The notes beneath the pieces are model-generated. The model was not told the DNA's origin and did no database searches. It saw only the letters and a list, made by a program, of their open reading frames with translations. DNA of 64,000 bases from Physella acuta (Eukaryota; Mollusca; Gastropoda; Physidae): positions 62,001 through 126,000 of the forward strand of contig NW_026732323.1 in assembly GCF_028476545.1 (NCBI RefSeq). Direction: 5' to 3'. Both the position numbers and the translations under genes were made by a program. This document shows positions 25,496-39,009 of the stretch, piece after piece (position 1 is the stretch's first letter; each line of letters opens with the position of its first letter).

Positions 25496-27295
25496 ACTGT
25501 AGCCAGACTTTGGACTAAAAACGAGGATTTCAAAGACAAAAAATCAATGTTCAATCTTTTTGTGTGTTTTACATTAGAAAATAAAAATCTATTTCTGTGA
25601 CGTGTATGGGTCAACATATCGCGGCTGAGAAAATTGCCTCGGTCTAAGCTCGATTCAGACTACGACGCCTCTGCTTTCATTTCAAATCAACAGTAGCAAA
25701 GAAAAAAAAAAAGAAGAGTTCTTCAGTAGAGAACTCTTCACATGAAACTTTGCTCAATAGTCTCCCCTTTTTCCCCCTCCAGGCGAATCAATAAAGGCGC
25801 AGTGTTTGAACAATACTCATTCGCATCTTCCTCGCGCGCTGCGAACGTTATTTCTACAGAAAATACAGCGGCGTATCCAGGCTGTTTACTTGGGGGCCAC
25901 ACGCAAGTCCTCGCCACACATCATGATCAGGATTTCAAGGCTCTCCAAGATTCTCCTAACTCAAGATCAAGAGGATTTTTTTTTTCGCTTCTTATCGTTT
26001 AATAATAATTTCATAATAACGTTTTTAAACTTTGAGATTGCGATAAAAGAAGGAGTTTTTTCGAGGGGAGAGTTGGGATGGAGGAGGGTGAGAGTTGGTG
26101 TGGAGGGGTTTAAGGAAACAAATTCTAGAATATTCTGAGAGTATCAAGCTAAAAAAAATTTCGCGTCTTTATTTAGGGATCGGCTGTCTTTTTTTTTTTT
26201 AAATTGAATCGTTATCGTACGCATATAATTGTGTACAAAATGCTATTTACATGTACACTGTTATTTTTAAAAAAATCTTTTCATCTATTTTACATTATTT
26301 TAAAATACCATATACGCTATACAAGATATACCTTTTTTTTTTACATAATTTTTAGATTTAAAAAAAATAAAATTTTCGGGTTGTTTTTTTTTCTTCCATC
26401 GTTGTATTTATTGTAAAGTATCTTAAATTATTTGTTTAGATAGGCTACTATAACGACATCACTTCGCGTCGTTGTAAAATGAAAATAAATGTGAAGTATA
26501 TACCAATATTTTTGTACTGGGAAAATCAATAAATAAAACTCCCTCGAGAAAACTAAGCCCATGCATGATTTAGTCTCGACGACTTATCATAAAATCTTTT
26601 GGAACAAGCACCGTCCTAGTTTTAATGAATCCGATTTGAAGAGAGTTTTCTAAAATACTTTTCCCTCTCAAGGGCTATCAGACGTGCGTACACCCGAGGT
26701 TTAGAAACACTTTGTCCAACTTTATCAAATGCACGCACGGGCCTCGATGTATATCAGGAGAGTACTCACTATGGGAGCGTAATTTGGTGCACATGCGACA
26801 CGCATTCGGTGTATAATTGACATAACGGGCATAAAGGGCATCAGGGCATAGCCAACAGATTGACATTGATTATTCCCTGCACGTTTTTTTTTATATTCAC
26901 CAGCGCTTAATTGCAATTATATAACTTGAATTATTTTTTTTCAAATTAATTTTTAGTTTCAAAACAAAAACATAAAAATTAAAATGATTTAATATATAAA
27001 ATACTAGCTTCGTTAGTCTGCAACCATTTTGATCTTCAAAGGCAATTGATCTCACTGCGTTCCGTCTTTAATTAATTTAATCAGATTTTAACGAGCTCAT
27101 AATTTGGTTGATTACGTGGGATTAATTTAGTAAACAAGATTGGAGATTAGCTTAGTTAGTGAGTTAATTAGTGAGTCACACTTGAAGGGTGGGGTGGCGA
27201 ATAAACAGAGAATACGAGGCAGATGTGTGTGGGGGGTTGGGGGAGTGGGGAAATATAGCTAGAGGAGTATTAAACATCTGCTACTCAGTATGTGC
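25496..27295. other. unique spacer
   Basis: CpG-bearing sequence at about 25620-25960, then AT-rich DNA. Frames at 25742-26138 overlap each other and are not recognisable. Nothing else is seen. Confidence 0.5.
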
Positions 27296-27655
27296 TCGTG
27301 GGTGCTACTGGCTACACGAGTTGGTGCTACCGACCACTTGTGCTACCGACCACTGGTGCTACCGACCACACGAGTTGGTGCTACTGACCACTTGTGCTAC
27401 CGACCACTGGTGCTACCGACCACACGAGTTGGTGCTACCGACCACAACAGTTGGTGCTACCGACCACAACAGTTGGTGCTACCGACCACAACAGTTGGTG
27501 CTACCGACCACACAAGTTGGTGCTACCGACCACAACAGTTGGTGCTACCGACCACACGAGTTGGTGCTACTGACCACTGGTGCTACCGACCATACGAGTT
27601 GGTGCTACCGTCCATAAAAGTTGATGCTACCGACCAGTGGTGCTACTGACTATTA
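27296..27655. repeat. 22/14-bp minisatellite
   Basis: About 18 units of ggtgctaccgaccac with or without a 7-bp acgagtt or aacagtt insert. Confidence 0.94.
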
Positions 27656-27764
27656 GTGCAACATATTGATTTTATTACAAATATTCACTTTTGGTTTGAA
27701 AAATACTATCACCTTTTCCCGTTCGTGCCAAAGACACACGGGGGCAGTAAGTATTCGTATAAGG

Positions 27765-27835
27765 TTAAAATGTCGCGCCTTCGACAGCCTTCGTGTTCTA
27801 ACACAAAGGCGCTACCACTCAACCACAGACTGCCA
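27765..27835 (-). repeat. tRNA-like SINE head (degenerate)
   Basis: On the minus strand tggttgagtggtagcgcc fits a tRNA A box, and a weak B-box-like gtcgaaggc follows about 35 bases later. No intact cloverleaf forms. I read it as a scrap of a tRNA-derived SINE. Confidence 0.35.
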
Positions 27836-29139
27836 TGCCTCATGAAGCCATGAAATTATTTTAAAAATACCCAATTTTTCTCCCCTTTCCATGTTTTTTG
27901 GAAGTCTGAACAGAGCGGGAAGTCTTTTATTTCAACGTTAGCGGAAAAAATTGACGGATAAAATAATATGGGACAAAATAAATCGCAAACGATTGTTTAT
28001 CATCAACACCGGAAATTGGGAATCCGGTGGGGGGGAATAGGGGAGTGTCACCTTGACCCAAAGAAATCGCATTCACTCGAACGCAGATAAATGGTTGCGT
28101 CACGATAAAATAACTGTAGCACGTTCAGTTTTTTGTCCAGCATATTACCGTCCATTCCTCTGATGGGTAATCAGTTGAATGAACACAAACAGACCATTTT
28201 TGTATCAGCTCTAACAAGCATAATATTAACTTTTCGCCTTTTTTTGCTGTTTTCTTTCATTAACCCAACTCTCCAACACGACACGTTTTCATGGCTGTAT
28301 GCTGTAAGGCAAAAACATGGGCCTCGGCAGATTATTGGGTGTACAATTTGTTTTTTTTCACTTGGCTCTTATGAGCCGTACGCTTTCTCTGACGTAAGAT
28401 TTATGGCCCTATTTATGTTTGATGTTCTACAATAATTTAATGACTATTTATCTGACTAAACAAAAACAAAAACTTCGCTTTATTTTCTAGAGTAAAAACA
28501 AAAATCTCGATAGCTCAGCTTATCAAGACAATAACATTGTTGTTACAATTCTGCTAATAAAAATTTATTTTCGAAGGAAAAAAAAAATCCACAACTTTTA
28601 AACAGATAAATTACACAATGCAACGCCTTTGGGTTGAAGATAAAGATCCCTTACGATACTTCTATATCAAGTTTATTTCAATGTAATTAATTCGTTAAAT
28701 GGAGATTGTTTGTGTATCTAAACTATCTATTTTTTGTAAGTTGTAAATATTTTTATCAGCTTGCCAAAAGAAAAAAAAATTAAAAAATTGTTAATTAATT
28801 TTATTTTCTGTTTTTAAAACATCTTTTGATTTACTATCAGTTATGTAGATCTAAAAGACTTGTATATTATTATGCTTAGATATTGTTGAGTTACAGAGAG
28901 AGAGCATACAAAAAACCGCGTACTTTGTACTAGAACACATTTCACGTGAGAACAAGCGCCGACAAAAAGCACGTGCACATTCGTACACTCACGCATGTGA
29001 CCCGGGGGGGGGGGGGCGGCTACCGTGCGGTGCCTGGAATTCCAGCCGCTCACAAGTTCCAGCTGCTGGACAAGATAGAGCGGTCAGCGTGTCAGCTGGA
29101 CAGTGCCCTCCGCTCCTGACACGGGCTGAAACTTGGCAC
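27836..29139. other. unique spacer
   Basis: No supported gene. A 100-codon frame (28133-28435) has no recognised domain. A G-run lies near 29007. Confidence 0.5.
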
Positions 29140-29460
29140 CGGGGATACATTCTAAATACCGGCAGGAAAAAACAATTCGTGGGGCCCACAGAAACAGACG
29201 GGTGGAGGGGCGGGATAAGTTCTAAATACCGGCAGGAAAAAACAAATTCGTGGGGCCCACAGAAACAGACGGGTGGAGGGGCGGGATAAGTTCTAAATAC
29301 CGGCAGGAAAAAACAAATTCGTGGGGCCCACAGAAACAGACGGGTAGAGGGAGGGGGGGGGGGGGTACATTCGTGGAGTCCGCAGAAACAGAAAGTAATT
29401 CATGGAGCCCGCAGTTACGGGGAAAGGGGGGGGTATAAATTAGTGGAGCCAGCAGAAACA
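29140..29460. repeat. 71-bp tandem repeat
   Basis: Three good copies start near 29151, 29222 and 29293 with core ctaaataccggcaggaaaaa. One shorter diverged copy follows to about 29460. Confidence 0.92.
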
Positions 29461-29752
29461 AGGAACGTATCAGATTAACTGTCCGTAGTAACGGAAGTTA
29501 CTAGATCTTCGTGGGATGGCAGATCTTGGTTTGCAACACAGTTTGTGTTTTAAACTAATATTAATTAATATCAGGTTTTTAAACTAATATTAATTAAGAG
29601 AAGTTTTTTTTTAAACTAATATTAATTAAGAGCAGCTTCTGTTTTAAAAATACAACAAAGTAAACTAAAACTGCAATTAATTGAATCTGTCAGTGATTAA
29701 TTTGTTTTTAATTAGAGATTTATCTTATTTATTTTGAATGCTTAGAGACCCT

Positions 29753-29753
<1 letters not shown>

Positions 29754-29797
<44 letters not shown>
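29754..29797. repeat. T44 homopolymer
   Basis: An uninterrupted run of 44 T. It might be a poly(A) tail of something on the minus strand, but no retrocopy is recognisable beside it. Confidence 0.97.
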
Positions 29798-29803
<6 letters not shown>

Positions 29804-29935
29804 TAAATAAAATATTTTTAAAAAAATGAGTATAGCTTTGCTTGAACTTTCACTGAGTGACGTAACGGGTTAACTGTAGCGACTTCGACTTATTAGAGTA
29901 AACATCTAGGTAACAGGGTGATACAGAAGATGTTT

Positions 29936-30095
29936 TACAGCGTCTTGTGATACAGCAAGTTTGGTGATACACGAGCTAATGGTGAAGAAGTGTGGTGATA
30001 CACGATATGAAATACAAGGTGTATTGATGCGTGATGTGCGGGATACAAGAGTTGTGGTGATACATGAGGTGTGGTGATACATGTGGTGTGGTAAC
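29936..30095. repeat. degenerate GTGATAC repeat
   Basis: Irregular repetition of ggtgatacacga and ggtgatacatga words, six to eight times, with no fixed period. Confidence 0.75.
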
Positions 30096-30219
30096 GATCG
30101 AATTGATTCACAAGGTATTTTCCAACAACAACAGTACATCTTGCGTGAGAAAGAAAATCTCGACATTTTAAAAAAAAACTTAGAAACATAATTAATTTCT
30201 TGACACTCCCCACTCAAGA

Positions 30220-31235
30220 GCCAGCAATTAAAGCAGCCCTTAAGACGGTAACCATTTAACGTCTTGCCTTTCGCCCCTGTCTATCGGCAGGCTGATAACT
30301 CAGGCACCCCTCAAGAGTGACACTAATTGACGCGGCATCCCAAAAACAACCGGAATAAATACGTCAACATTGCGCTGTTACACTCACACCGTGCTACGAG
30401 TATTTTTCCACACGGAATAAAAAAATAAGCCCCGCCGGAGCCCTTAGCTCTAGCTGTGTACATTCGGCAACATGTCGGTGATGAAAAGTAAACAGCGAGT
30501 TGAACACAGTGGCGAAATCTAAACAGCCGTTTTTTAAACGGATGTTTCTAGGTCAAGACTAGCACGGTACACGTGTTACTGGCCAATTAAACACATGTTG
30601 TTCATTTCTTGCATGTGTTCGCTTTTTTTTTATCCTTTAAACCCAAACTTAAAAAAAATAAATGACTAATTTTGTTTACAAAATATCTCAATTCTTCTAA
30701 TATCCGTGTTTTTTAAATATTTTTTATAATTAAAAAAAAAATCTGGTTTAAGTGGTAAAACGGTACGCCGTAATCATTTTATTGCTACCGTCTGTTCTTA
30801 CCCCTCATTATTACCGTACACTTGATAATTTGGCCACGCCTCCTTTGCATTTCCTCGGGACCATTCTGTACGCTTGACTGCCGCGTGTATTTACAATCGT
30901 TTTTTATAGCCGCATCCACTCGCCTGAACGAGGCAGACGGCACTGCTAGATGCATCAGCCCCACTTCCCCGCTAGAGCCTACACCTTATAAATTACCCCC
31001 GGAATTGACTCCGCTGGTCCGGGTTCTGTCGGGAATCTCCGCCGCTGCCAGCCGCCTGGGACGAATTACCTCATTCGTTTACCACCTCAGCCGTCGGAGA
31101 AATTATCCACCCCGCCTCTTGATCCCCCCCCCCCCTGTATATTCGGGGGTCCCGTGCAATAAACAGAATGGGAACCGCGGGAGTGTGAAGGTGGCCGCGC
31201 ATTGATCTCTGCTGGTGTTTACATCATGGGCAAGT
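30220..31235. promoter_or_regulatory. complex CpG-containing unique block
   Basis: Two patches (30220-30500 and 30790-31235) are non-repetitive and richer in CpG than their surroundings, with homeodomain-type cores (GCAATTAAAG, CTAATTGACG). A 127-codon frame at 30822-31205 has no recognisable domain. A conserved regulatory role is a guess to test. Confidence 0.25.
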
Positions 31236-31429
31236 CCGCGAGAACAAATAGAGGCTATGATAAACTCCTGATTGCGGTCATTAAAACAGGTTTTCTTTTG
31301 TTTTGGCTTTTTTTTTTTTTACTTTGATGATGAGAGTGAGTGGTCTGGCGTGTGCTTTGTCTGCTAGTGGTAGACTGGTGGTGGCTGGTATGTCTTCAAG
31401 CCGGTAATACAGTATGGTACCAACCGCAA

Positions 31430-31975
31430 GCTGGGCCATATAACATAGAACGAGCCGGGCCATACGACATAGTACCAGCCGGCCATACAACATAGAACCA
31501 GCCGGCCATACAACATAGAACCAGCCGGCCATACAACATAGAACCAGGTTGATCAGACAACATAGAACCAGCTGGCCATACAACATAGAACCAGCTTGGC
31601 AAAAACAACATAGACCTAGGTGGGCCATAAAACACAGTACCAGCCGGGCCATACAACATGGTACCAGCCGGCCATACAACATAGAACCAGCTGGGCCATA
31701 CAACATAGAACCAGCTGGGCCATACAACATAGAACCAGCTGGGCCATACAACATAGAACCAGGTTGATCAGACAACATAGAACCAGCTTGGTAAAAACAC
31801 CATAGAACTAGCTGGGCCATACAACATAGTACCAGCCGGCCATACAACATAGAACCAGTCGGCCATACAACATAGTACAAGCCGGCCATACAACACAGTA
31901 CCAGCCGGGCCATACAACATAGAACCAGCCGGCCATACAACAATGAATCAGTCGGCCATACAACAAAAAAAACAG
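31430..31975. repeat. 23/24-bp minisatellite
   Basis: About 23 copies with core gccatacaacatagaaccag. A three-unit segment with gttgatcagacaacatag recurs (about 31547 and 31762), so part of the array was duplicated as a block. Confidence 0.94.
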
Positions 31976-32358
31976 CCTTGTTTCCTAGCTGAGAAAGAAG
32001 CTCGCGCGACCCAACCAGGCCAGGTAAGGCGGTAAAGGGGTGAGGAATGGGAGAACGTCTGCTGGGAATGGTTGGAGGGGAACGAGACACAGATCCAAAT
32101 AATGTCAGGACTTCATGTCATGTGACCCAACTATGTGACCCTAATGTACACAGCTACGTCTAGAAGGGTGGAGAGGGGAGGGGGATGAAAAAGGGGAGGG
32201 GTGGTAAAGGGAGGTGTTGCTTTACCTGGACTAAGTGGTGAGCATGTTCACAAGATCCAAGGTCCGGGGAGAATTAAATAAATGTGGGGGTTGATGGGAA
32301 TCAAGAACTTCGAGGGCGAGGAGTATGAATATAGTAGATCAATTGGCGCATTCATTAT
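31976..32358. other. unique spacer
   Basis: A purine-rich, GGGGAGG-bearing stretch at about 32160-32300. No gene is seen. Confidence 0.5.
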
Positions 32359-32359
32359 A

Positions 32360-32441
<82 letters not shown>
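32360..32441. repeat. (AT)n microsatellite
   Basis: An uninterrupted AT tract of about 80 bp. Confidence 0.97.
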
Positions 32442-32443
<2 letters not shown>

Positions 32444-32994
32444 TATCTGTGAATAAAACTCTATCAGTTGAGACAGAGATCCTAGGACTAAATCTATTGG
32501 AGACAAAAACACACGTTAAAAAATTCATTTATAGAGGACAGCTGGTCAGTATGCACTGGTTACAAAAACTACCCTTTACCGTAAAATTAGGCGAGGGTTG
32601 TAATGTACAGACACCGAAAGACTAAAGATTTACCAACAATTCTGCAGCTCCCGGCAATAAAAAAAAAGTTTTTCAAATCGTTCTTGTAGCATCAGTAGCG
32701 GCCCGCAGCCAGGGACAAATTCCCCATCAAACGTCCAGGTATTATTTTACACTCTCAATTTATTTTTCTTGCTTAGACTTTCGTCGGCTTTTTACCTCTA
32801 AGCATTCCATGACAGTATTTTTCTTCCTTTAGTTTTATTATTCAAACAACTTCTAGGAAATATTAGAACTAGGGAGGGGAAATTACTCTGAGATAAAAAA
32901 AAATCAACTACCATAATAGACAGAAAACAGCAAATCTTAGGGGGAAAAATGGTAGGGGAGTTTATTTGGGGACGAACAGGTGCAGAGGAAGGTG

Positions 32995-35900
32995 CGCCAG
33001 GTCCTCGATAAACGGTTGGGTACACGCTGATGGGGGTATGATAGGTGGTAAAACGCCAGTCTAGAGAAGAGGTTGGGTACACGCTGATGGGGGTATGAAG
33101 AGATTGGGTACACGCTGATGGGGGTATGATAGGTGGTAAAACGCCAGTCTAGAGAAGAGGTTGGGTACACGCTGATGGGGGTGTGATAGGTGGTAAAACG
33201 CCAGCCTAGAGAAGAGGTTGGGTACACGCTGATGGGGGTATGGTAGGTGGTAAAACGCCAGTCTAGAGAAGAGGTTGGGTACACGCTGATGGGGGTATGG
33301 TTGGTGGTAAAACGCCAGCCTAGAGAAGAGGTTGGGTACACAATGATGGGGGTATGATAGGTGGTAAAACGCCAGTCTAGAGAAGAGGTTGGGTACACGC
33401 TGATGGGGGTATGATAGGTGGTAAAACGCCAGTCTAGAGAAGAGGTTGGGTACACGTATGATAGGTGGTAAAACGCCAGTCTAAAGAAGAGGTTGGGTAC
33501 ACGCTGATGGGGGTATGAAGAGATTGGGTACACGCTGATGGGGGTATGATAGGTGGTAAAACGCCAGTCTAGAGAAGAGGTTGGGTACACGCTGATGGGG
33601 GTGTGATAGGTGGTAAAACGCCAGTCTAGAGAAGAGGTTGGGTACACGCTGATGGGGGTGTGATAGGTGGTAAAACGCCAGTCTAGAGAAGAGGTTGGGT
33701 ACACGCTGATGGGGGTATGGTTGGTGGTAAAACGCCAGCCTAGAGAAGAGGTTGGGTACACAATGATGGGGGTATGATAGGTGGTAAAACGCCAGTCTAG
33801 AGAAGAGGTTGGGTACACGCTGATGGGGGTATGATAGGTGGTAAAACGCCAGTCTAGAGAAGAGGTTGGGTACACGTATGATAGGTGGTAAAACGCCAGT
33901 CTAAAGAAGAGGTTGGGTACACGCTGATGGGGGTATGGTAGGTGGTAAAACGCCAGTCTAGAGAAGAGGTTGGGTAAAAGCTGATGGGGGTATGGTAGGT
34001 GGTAAAACGCCAGCCTAGAGAAGAGGTTGGGTACACGCTGATGGGGCTATGATAGGTGGTAAAACGCCAGTCTAGAGAAGAGGTTGGGTACACGCTGATG
34101 GGGGTATGGTAGGTGGTAAAACGCCAGTCTAGAGAAGAGGTTGGGTACACGTATGATAGGTGGTAAAACGCCAGCCTAGAGAAGAGGTTGGGTACACGCT
34201 GATGGGGGTATGATAGGTGGTAAAACGCCAGTCTAGAGAAGAGGTTGGGTATACGTATGATAGGTGGTAAAACGCCAGCCTAGAGAAGAGGTTGGGTACA
34301 CGCTGATGGGGGTATGGTAGGTGGTAAAACGCCAGCCTAGAGAAGAGGTTGGGTACACGCTGATGGGGGTATGATAGGTGGTAAAACGCCAGCCTAGAGA
34401 AGAGGTTGGGTACACGTATGATAGGTGGTAAAACGCCAGCCTAGAGAAGAGGTTGGGTACACGCTGATGGGGGTATGATAGGTGGTAAAACGCCAGCCTA
34501 GAGAAGAGGTTAGGTACACGCTGATGGGAGTATGATAGGTGGTAAAACGCCAGTCTAGAGAAGAGGTTGGGTACACGCTGATGGGGGTATGGTAGGTGGT
34601 AAAACGCCAGTCTAGAGAAGAGGTTGGGTACACGCTGATGGGGGTATGATAGGTGGTAAAACGCCAGCCTAGAGAAGAGGTTGGGTACACGTATGATAGG
34701 TGGTAAAACGCCAGCCTAGAGAAGAGGTTGGGTACACGTATGATAGGTGGTAAAACGCCAGTCTAGAGAAGAGGTTGGGTACACGCTGATGGGGGTATGG
34801 TAGGTGGTAAAACGCCAGTCTAGAGAAGAGGTTGGGTACACGCTGATGGGGGTATGATAGGTGGTAAAACGCCAGCCTAGAGAAGAGGTTGGGTACACAC
34901 TGATGGGGGTATGATAGGTGGTAAAACGCCAGCCTAGAGAAGAGGTTGGGTACACGCTGATGGGGGTATGGTAGGTGGTAAAACGCCAGCCTAGAGAAGA
35001 AGTTGGGTACACGCTGATGGGGGTATGGTAGGTGGTAAAACGCCAGCCTAGAGAAGAGGTTGGGTACACGTATGATAGGTGGTAAAACGCCAGCCTAGAG
35101 AAGAGGTTGGACACACGCTGATGGGGGTATGGTAGGTGGTAAAACGCCAGCCTAGAGAAGAGGTTGGGTACACGCTGATGGGGGTATGGTAGGTGGTAAA
35201 ACGCCAGTCTAGAGAAGAGGTTGGGTACACGCTGATGGGGGTATGATAGGTGGTAAAACGCCAGTCTAGAGAAGAGGTTGGGTACACGCTGATGGGGGTA
35301 TGATAGGTGGTAAAACGCCAGCCTAGAGAAGAGGTTGGGTACACGCTGATGGGGGTATGGTAGGTGGTAAAACGCCAGCCTAGAGAAGAGGTAGGGTACA
35401 CGTATGATAGGTGGTAAAACGCCAGTCTAGAGAAGAGGTTGAGTACACGCTGATGGGGGTATGATAGTTGGTAAAACGCCAGTCTAGAGAAGAGGTTGGG
35501 TACACGTATGATAGGTGGTAAAACGCCAGCCTAGAGAAGAGGTTGGGTACACGCTGATGGGGGTATGGTAGGTGGTAAAACGGCAGCCTAGAGAAGAGGT
35601 TGGGTACACACTGATGGGGGTATGATAGGTGGTAAAACGCCAGCCTAGATAAGAGGTTGGGTACACGCTGATGGGGGTATGGTAGGTGGTAAAACGCCAG
35701 CCTAGAGAAGAAGTTGGGTACACGCTGATGGGGGTATGGTAGGTGGTAAAACGCCAGCCTAGAGAAGAGGTTGGGTACACGTATGATAGGTGGTAAAACG
35801 CCAGCCTAGAGAAGAGGTTGGGCACACGCTGATGGGGGTATGGTAGGTGGTAAAACGCCAGCCTAGAGAAGAGGTTGGGTACACGCTGATGGGGGTATGG

Positions 35901-36478
35901 TAGGTGGTAAAACGCCAGTCTAGAGAAGAGGTTGGGTACACGCTGATGGGGGTATGATAGGTGGTAAAACGCCAGTCTAGAGAAGAGGTTGGGTACACGC
36001 TGATGGGGGTATGATAGGTGGTAAAACGCCAGTCTAGAGAAGAGGTTGGGTACACGCTGATGGGGGTATGGTAGGTGGTAAAACGCCAGTCTAGAGAAGA
36101 GGTTGGGTACACGCTGATGGGGGTATGATAGGTGGTAAAACGCCAGCCTAGAGAAGAGGTTGGGTACACGCTGATGGGGGTATGGTAGGTGGTAAAACGC
36201 CAGCCTAGAGAAGAGGTAGGGTACACGTATGATAGGTGGTAAAACGCCAGTCTAGAGAAGAGGTTGAGTACACGCTGATGGGGGTATGATAGGTGGTAAA
36301 ACGCCAGTCTAGAGAAGAGGTTGGGTACACGCTGATGGGGGTATGATAGGTGGTAAAACGCCAGTCTAGAGAAGAGGTTGGGTACACGCTGATGGGGGTA
36401 TGATAGGTGGTAAAACGCCAGCCTAGAGAAGAGGTTGGGTACACGCTGATGGGGGTATGGTAGGTGGTAACACACCCG
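32995..36478. repeat. 57-bp minisatellite, about 60 copies
   Basis: The unit has period 57 and contains gataggtggtaaaacgccag. Variants are C/T (agcc/agtc), A/G (tgata/tggta) and a junction form that lacks 10 bp (acacgtatgatagg). A 420-bp segment repeats (about 33091 and 33511), and a 711-bp segment repeats (about 35000 and 35711). Because 57 is 19 codons, minus-strand frames up to 312 residues appear and are artefacts. Confidence 0.97.
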
Positions 36479-36479
36479 C

Positions 36480-38260
36480 CCAGAAAGAAAGTCACTGGTA
36501 GATGATTTGGTCTGTGTTTATCAACTTGCTCGTTGACAACTTTTTAAACCGCAAAAAAAAAGTATTTCTCTGCGTGGGGTTGGGCGTGATATGTAAAAAA
36601 AAAAAATAATGTTCTTATGTTTACTTTATGGCGTTTCTTGCCAGTATTCGAATCAGTCATCATCAATTGCACACACCTACAGCAAATGTAATCGTCCACA
36701 TTTTCGCTACCTTCTCTCACAATATTATTTTTAAAGATTCGTCAAATAAAAAAAAGTCCAGTACCAAATTCCCCACTAACGACCTTCGCGGAACGAAGCC
36801 CTTACATAGCTGAACCCTGCAGCCCTCGCTACCCAGCTCGATAAGCACTCAAGATGGTGGCCGGGCAAACAGAGGTTCGCCTCATCATGGCCGTCTACCG
36901 CTCGCCCAACGTGCGGTCAACTGGGTGCGACTTGGTGCGTGTCAATACCCATTGTTGGATGTTGGTTCACGCCGTCCCCATCCCGGTTCTTACATCCCTC
37001 CAACAATGTAGACATACGAACCAATGTGTCTGCTTTCTTTCAATCCAAGTACAGCCGCTATGTCAACGAAATGTACAGTGTTTCTCATTAATCTATGCTG
37101 GGGCGCCGGCTTACGCTATATAATTATATATTTTAAGAGAACCATAACATTATAAAAATAAGTGTAGCGGCGTAATTACAAGGTCTAGCAGTTTCGGTGT
37201 TTATTTTTCATTCCGTGTTTTAGAATAACCAAAAAACCAAGATTTAAGCGAATCAGACTTTCACTGTTGGATTGGATATATCCAAAATCACGTGATTTGA
37301 ACAACAGTAGTAAACGCTGCTATATATAAACTGTAATGGTTTAACCTTAGGTGATAATTTTATTAATCTTAGCTGATTACTGGTAAAGGTAACACTATGA
37401 ATTAATTTACTAACCAGTTCTATTGCTTTTGTTTTCGTTTTTAATTCTACAAATTTCGAAGAAAAGCTACAATAAATTGAAAAAATTGACCACATGCTGA
37501 TTAAAGTTCCTTTTAGATGGTCTGTGGTAGCGAAATGTTCCTAACCAGCAAGTCTGCTAGAAATACACACTGAAGTCCCATAATTACATGAACATCTATG
37601 CTGATGTGATTCATGAGACTAATTAAATAATATACACAAATCAATACTAACCCAAGTTTATCTTTTTGGCAATCATTGCAAATACCTTAATGGTAACGAT
37701 AAAATCTTGAGTTTAATTTATTCACCAACTACATAATAAAAGAATTTTCTTGTTGGATATTTCTTTTTTTTTTTTCTTTTCTTTTCAAATCTTTTCTTTT
37801 TTTTTTTTGTTGTAAAATCAAAATCACAAAGAAGAGGAGAGCTAATTGTCGTATTAATTTTTAAATTTCGAAATTGATTTCCTGGTTTCTAAATTAAAAT
37901 AAAGAATATAATATTTTCTCTTTTCTTTATGTAAAAACAAACCTCAGGGAATTGTTTTTTTTTTACCTGTGACATGTTGATGCAGTAGAGTGGACCGAAT
38001 TAAAATTTGACCCAGTAAAAAATATGACGGCTTGTCATGCAAGCCACACGGATGAAGAAAAACCTAGTTGGACTCTGGAACCCTGACAATCGCGTGCTTG
38101 AGAACCGTCGAGGCTAGATTAGGAGGAAATTGCCCCGGCAAAAGACATTACTCGCTTGTCCATACAAATGTTTAATGGAATTTCTGATCACGGCCATGCC
38201 GGCCAAACGATTACACAGAAACAGTCTCCATTTCCTCTTTGTGGGATGGGTCTAGGCACG
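36480..38260. other. unique spacer with a YY1-type site
   Basis: A CpG-bearing patch at 36770-37120 carries caagatggtggc (36850-36861). The rest is AT-rich, with a complex block again at 37980-38250. No gene is recognised. Confidence 0.45.
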
Positions 38261-38261
38261 T

Positions 38262-38810
38262 CAGCATTAGGTGTCCTAACCTTTATAGGACATTCGTAAC
38301 TCACATTTAGGTGTCCTAAACCTTTATAGGACATTTGTAAATCACATTTAGGTGTCCTAAACCTTTATAGGACATTTGTAACTCACATTTAGGTGTCCTA
38401 AACCTTTATAGGACATTTGTAACTCACATTTAGGTGTCCTAAACATTTATAGGACATTCCTTACTCACATTTAAGTGTCCTAAACCTTTATAGGACATTT
38501 GTAACTCACATTTAGGTGTCCTAAACCTGTATAGGACATTTGTAACTCACATTTAGGTGTCCTAAACCTGTATAGGACATTTGTAACTCACATTTAGGTG
38601 TCCTAAACCTGTATAGGACATTTGTAGCTCACATTTAGGTGTCCTAAACCTGTATAGGACATTTGTAGCTCACATTTAGGTGTCCTAAACCTTTGATAAA
38701 TATGTGTAACTCACATTTATAACATTAGGTGTTCAAAGTCTTTACTAGGTATTTATAACTCGTATTTATAACATCCGGCGCCCTAATCCTTAAATAGACA
38801 TTTATACCTC
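38262..38810. repeat. 41-bp minisatellite with a dyad
   Basis: About 12 copies with period 41. Each contains gtcctaaacctttataggac, in which GTCCTA and TAGGAC pair. The last three copies are diverged. Confidence 0.95.
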
Positions 38811-39009
38811 ACATTTTGTAGTTGGCGTGTTACTTGAAATTAATGTCATTGCAACACGGTTTACGAGCATTCTAGCCGAGAGATGGAATTTAAAGTTTTT
38901 TTTTTACATGTGTGACAAGCGAATGGCGTGTAGAATTAAAAGGGTTGTGTTATTAGCATATAACTCGTTATCTCTTTATATCAGGATTGTTTACGTTTAC
39001 ACGTTGACA

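Noticed and set aside
24385-25617. A 410-residue minus-strand frame plus overlapping 304- and 249-residue frames
   Set aside because: The 33-bp unit is 11 codons and is open in all three frames, so the frames are by-products of the array. The short units switch the frame without any consequence.
32937-36495. Minus-strand frames of up to 312 residues with a 19-residue repeat
   Set aside because: The 57-bp period keeps frames open. There is no start context, splice logic or non-repeat domain.
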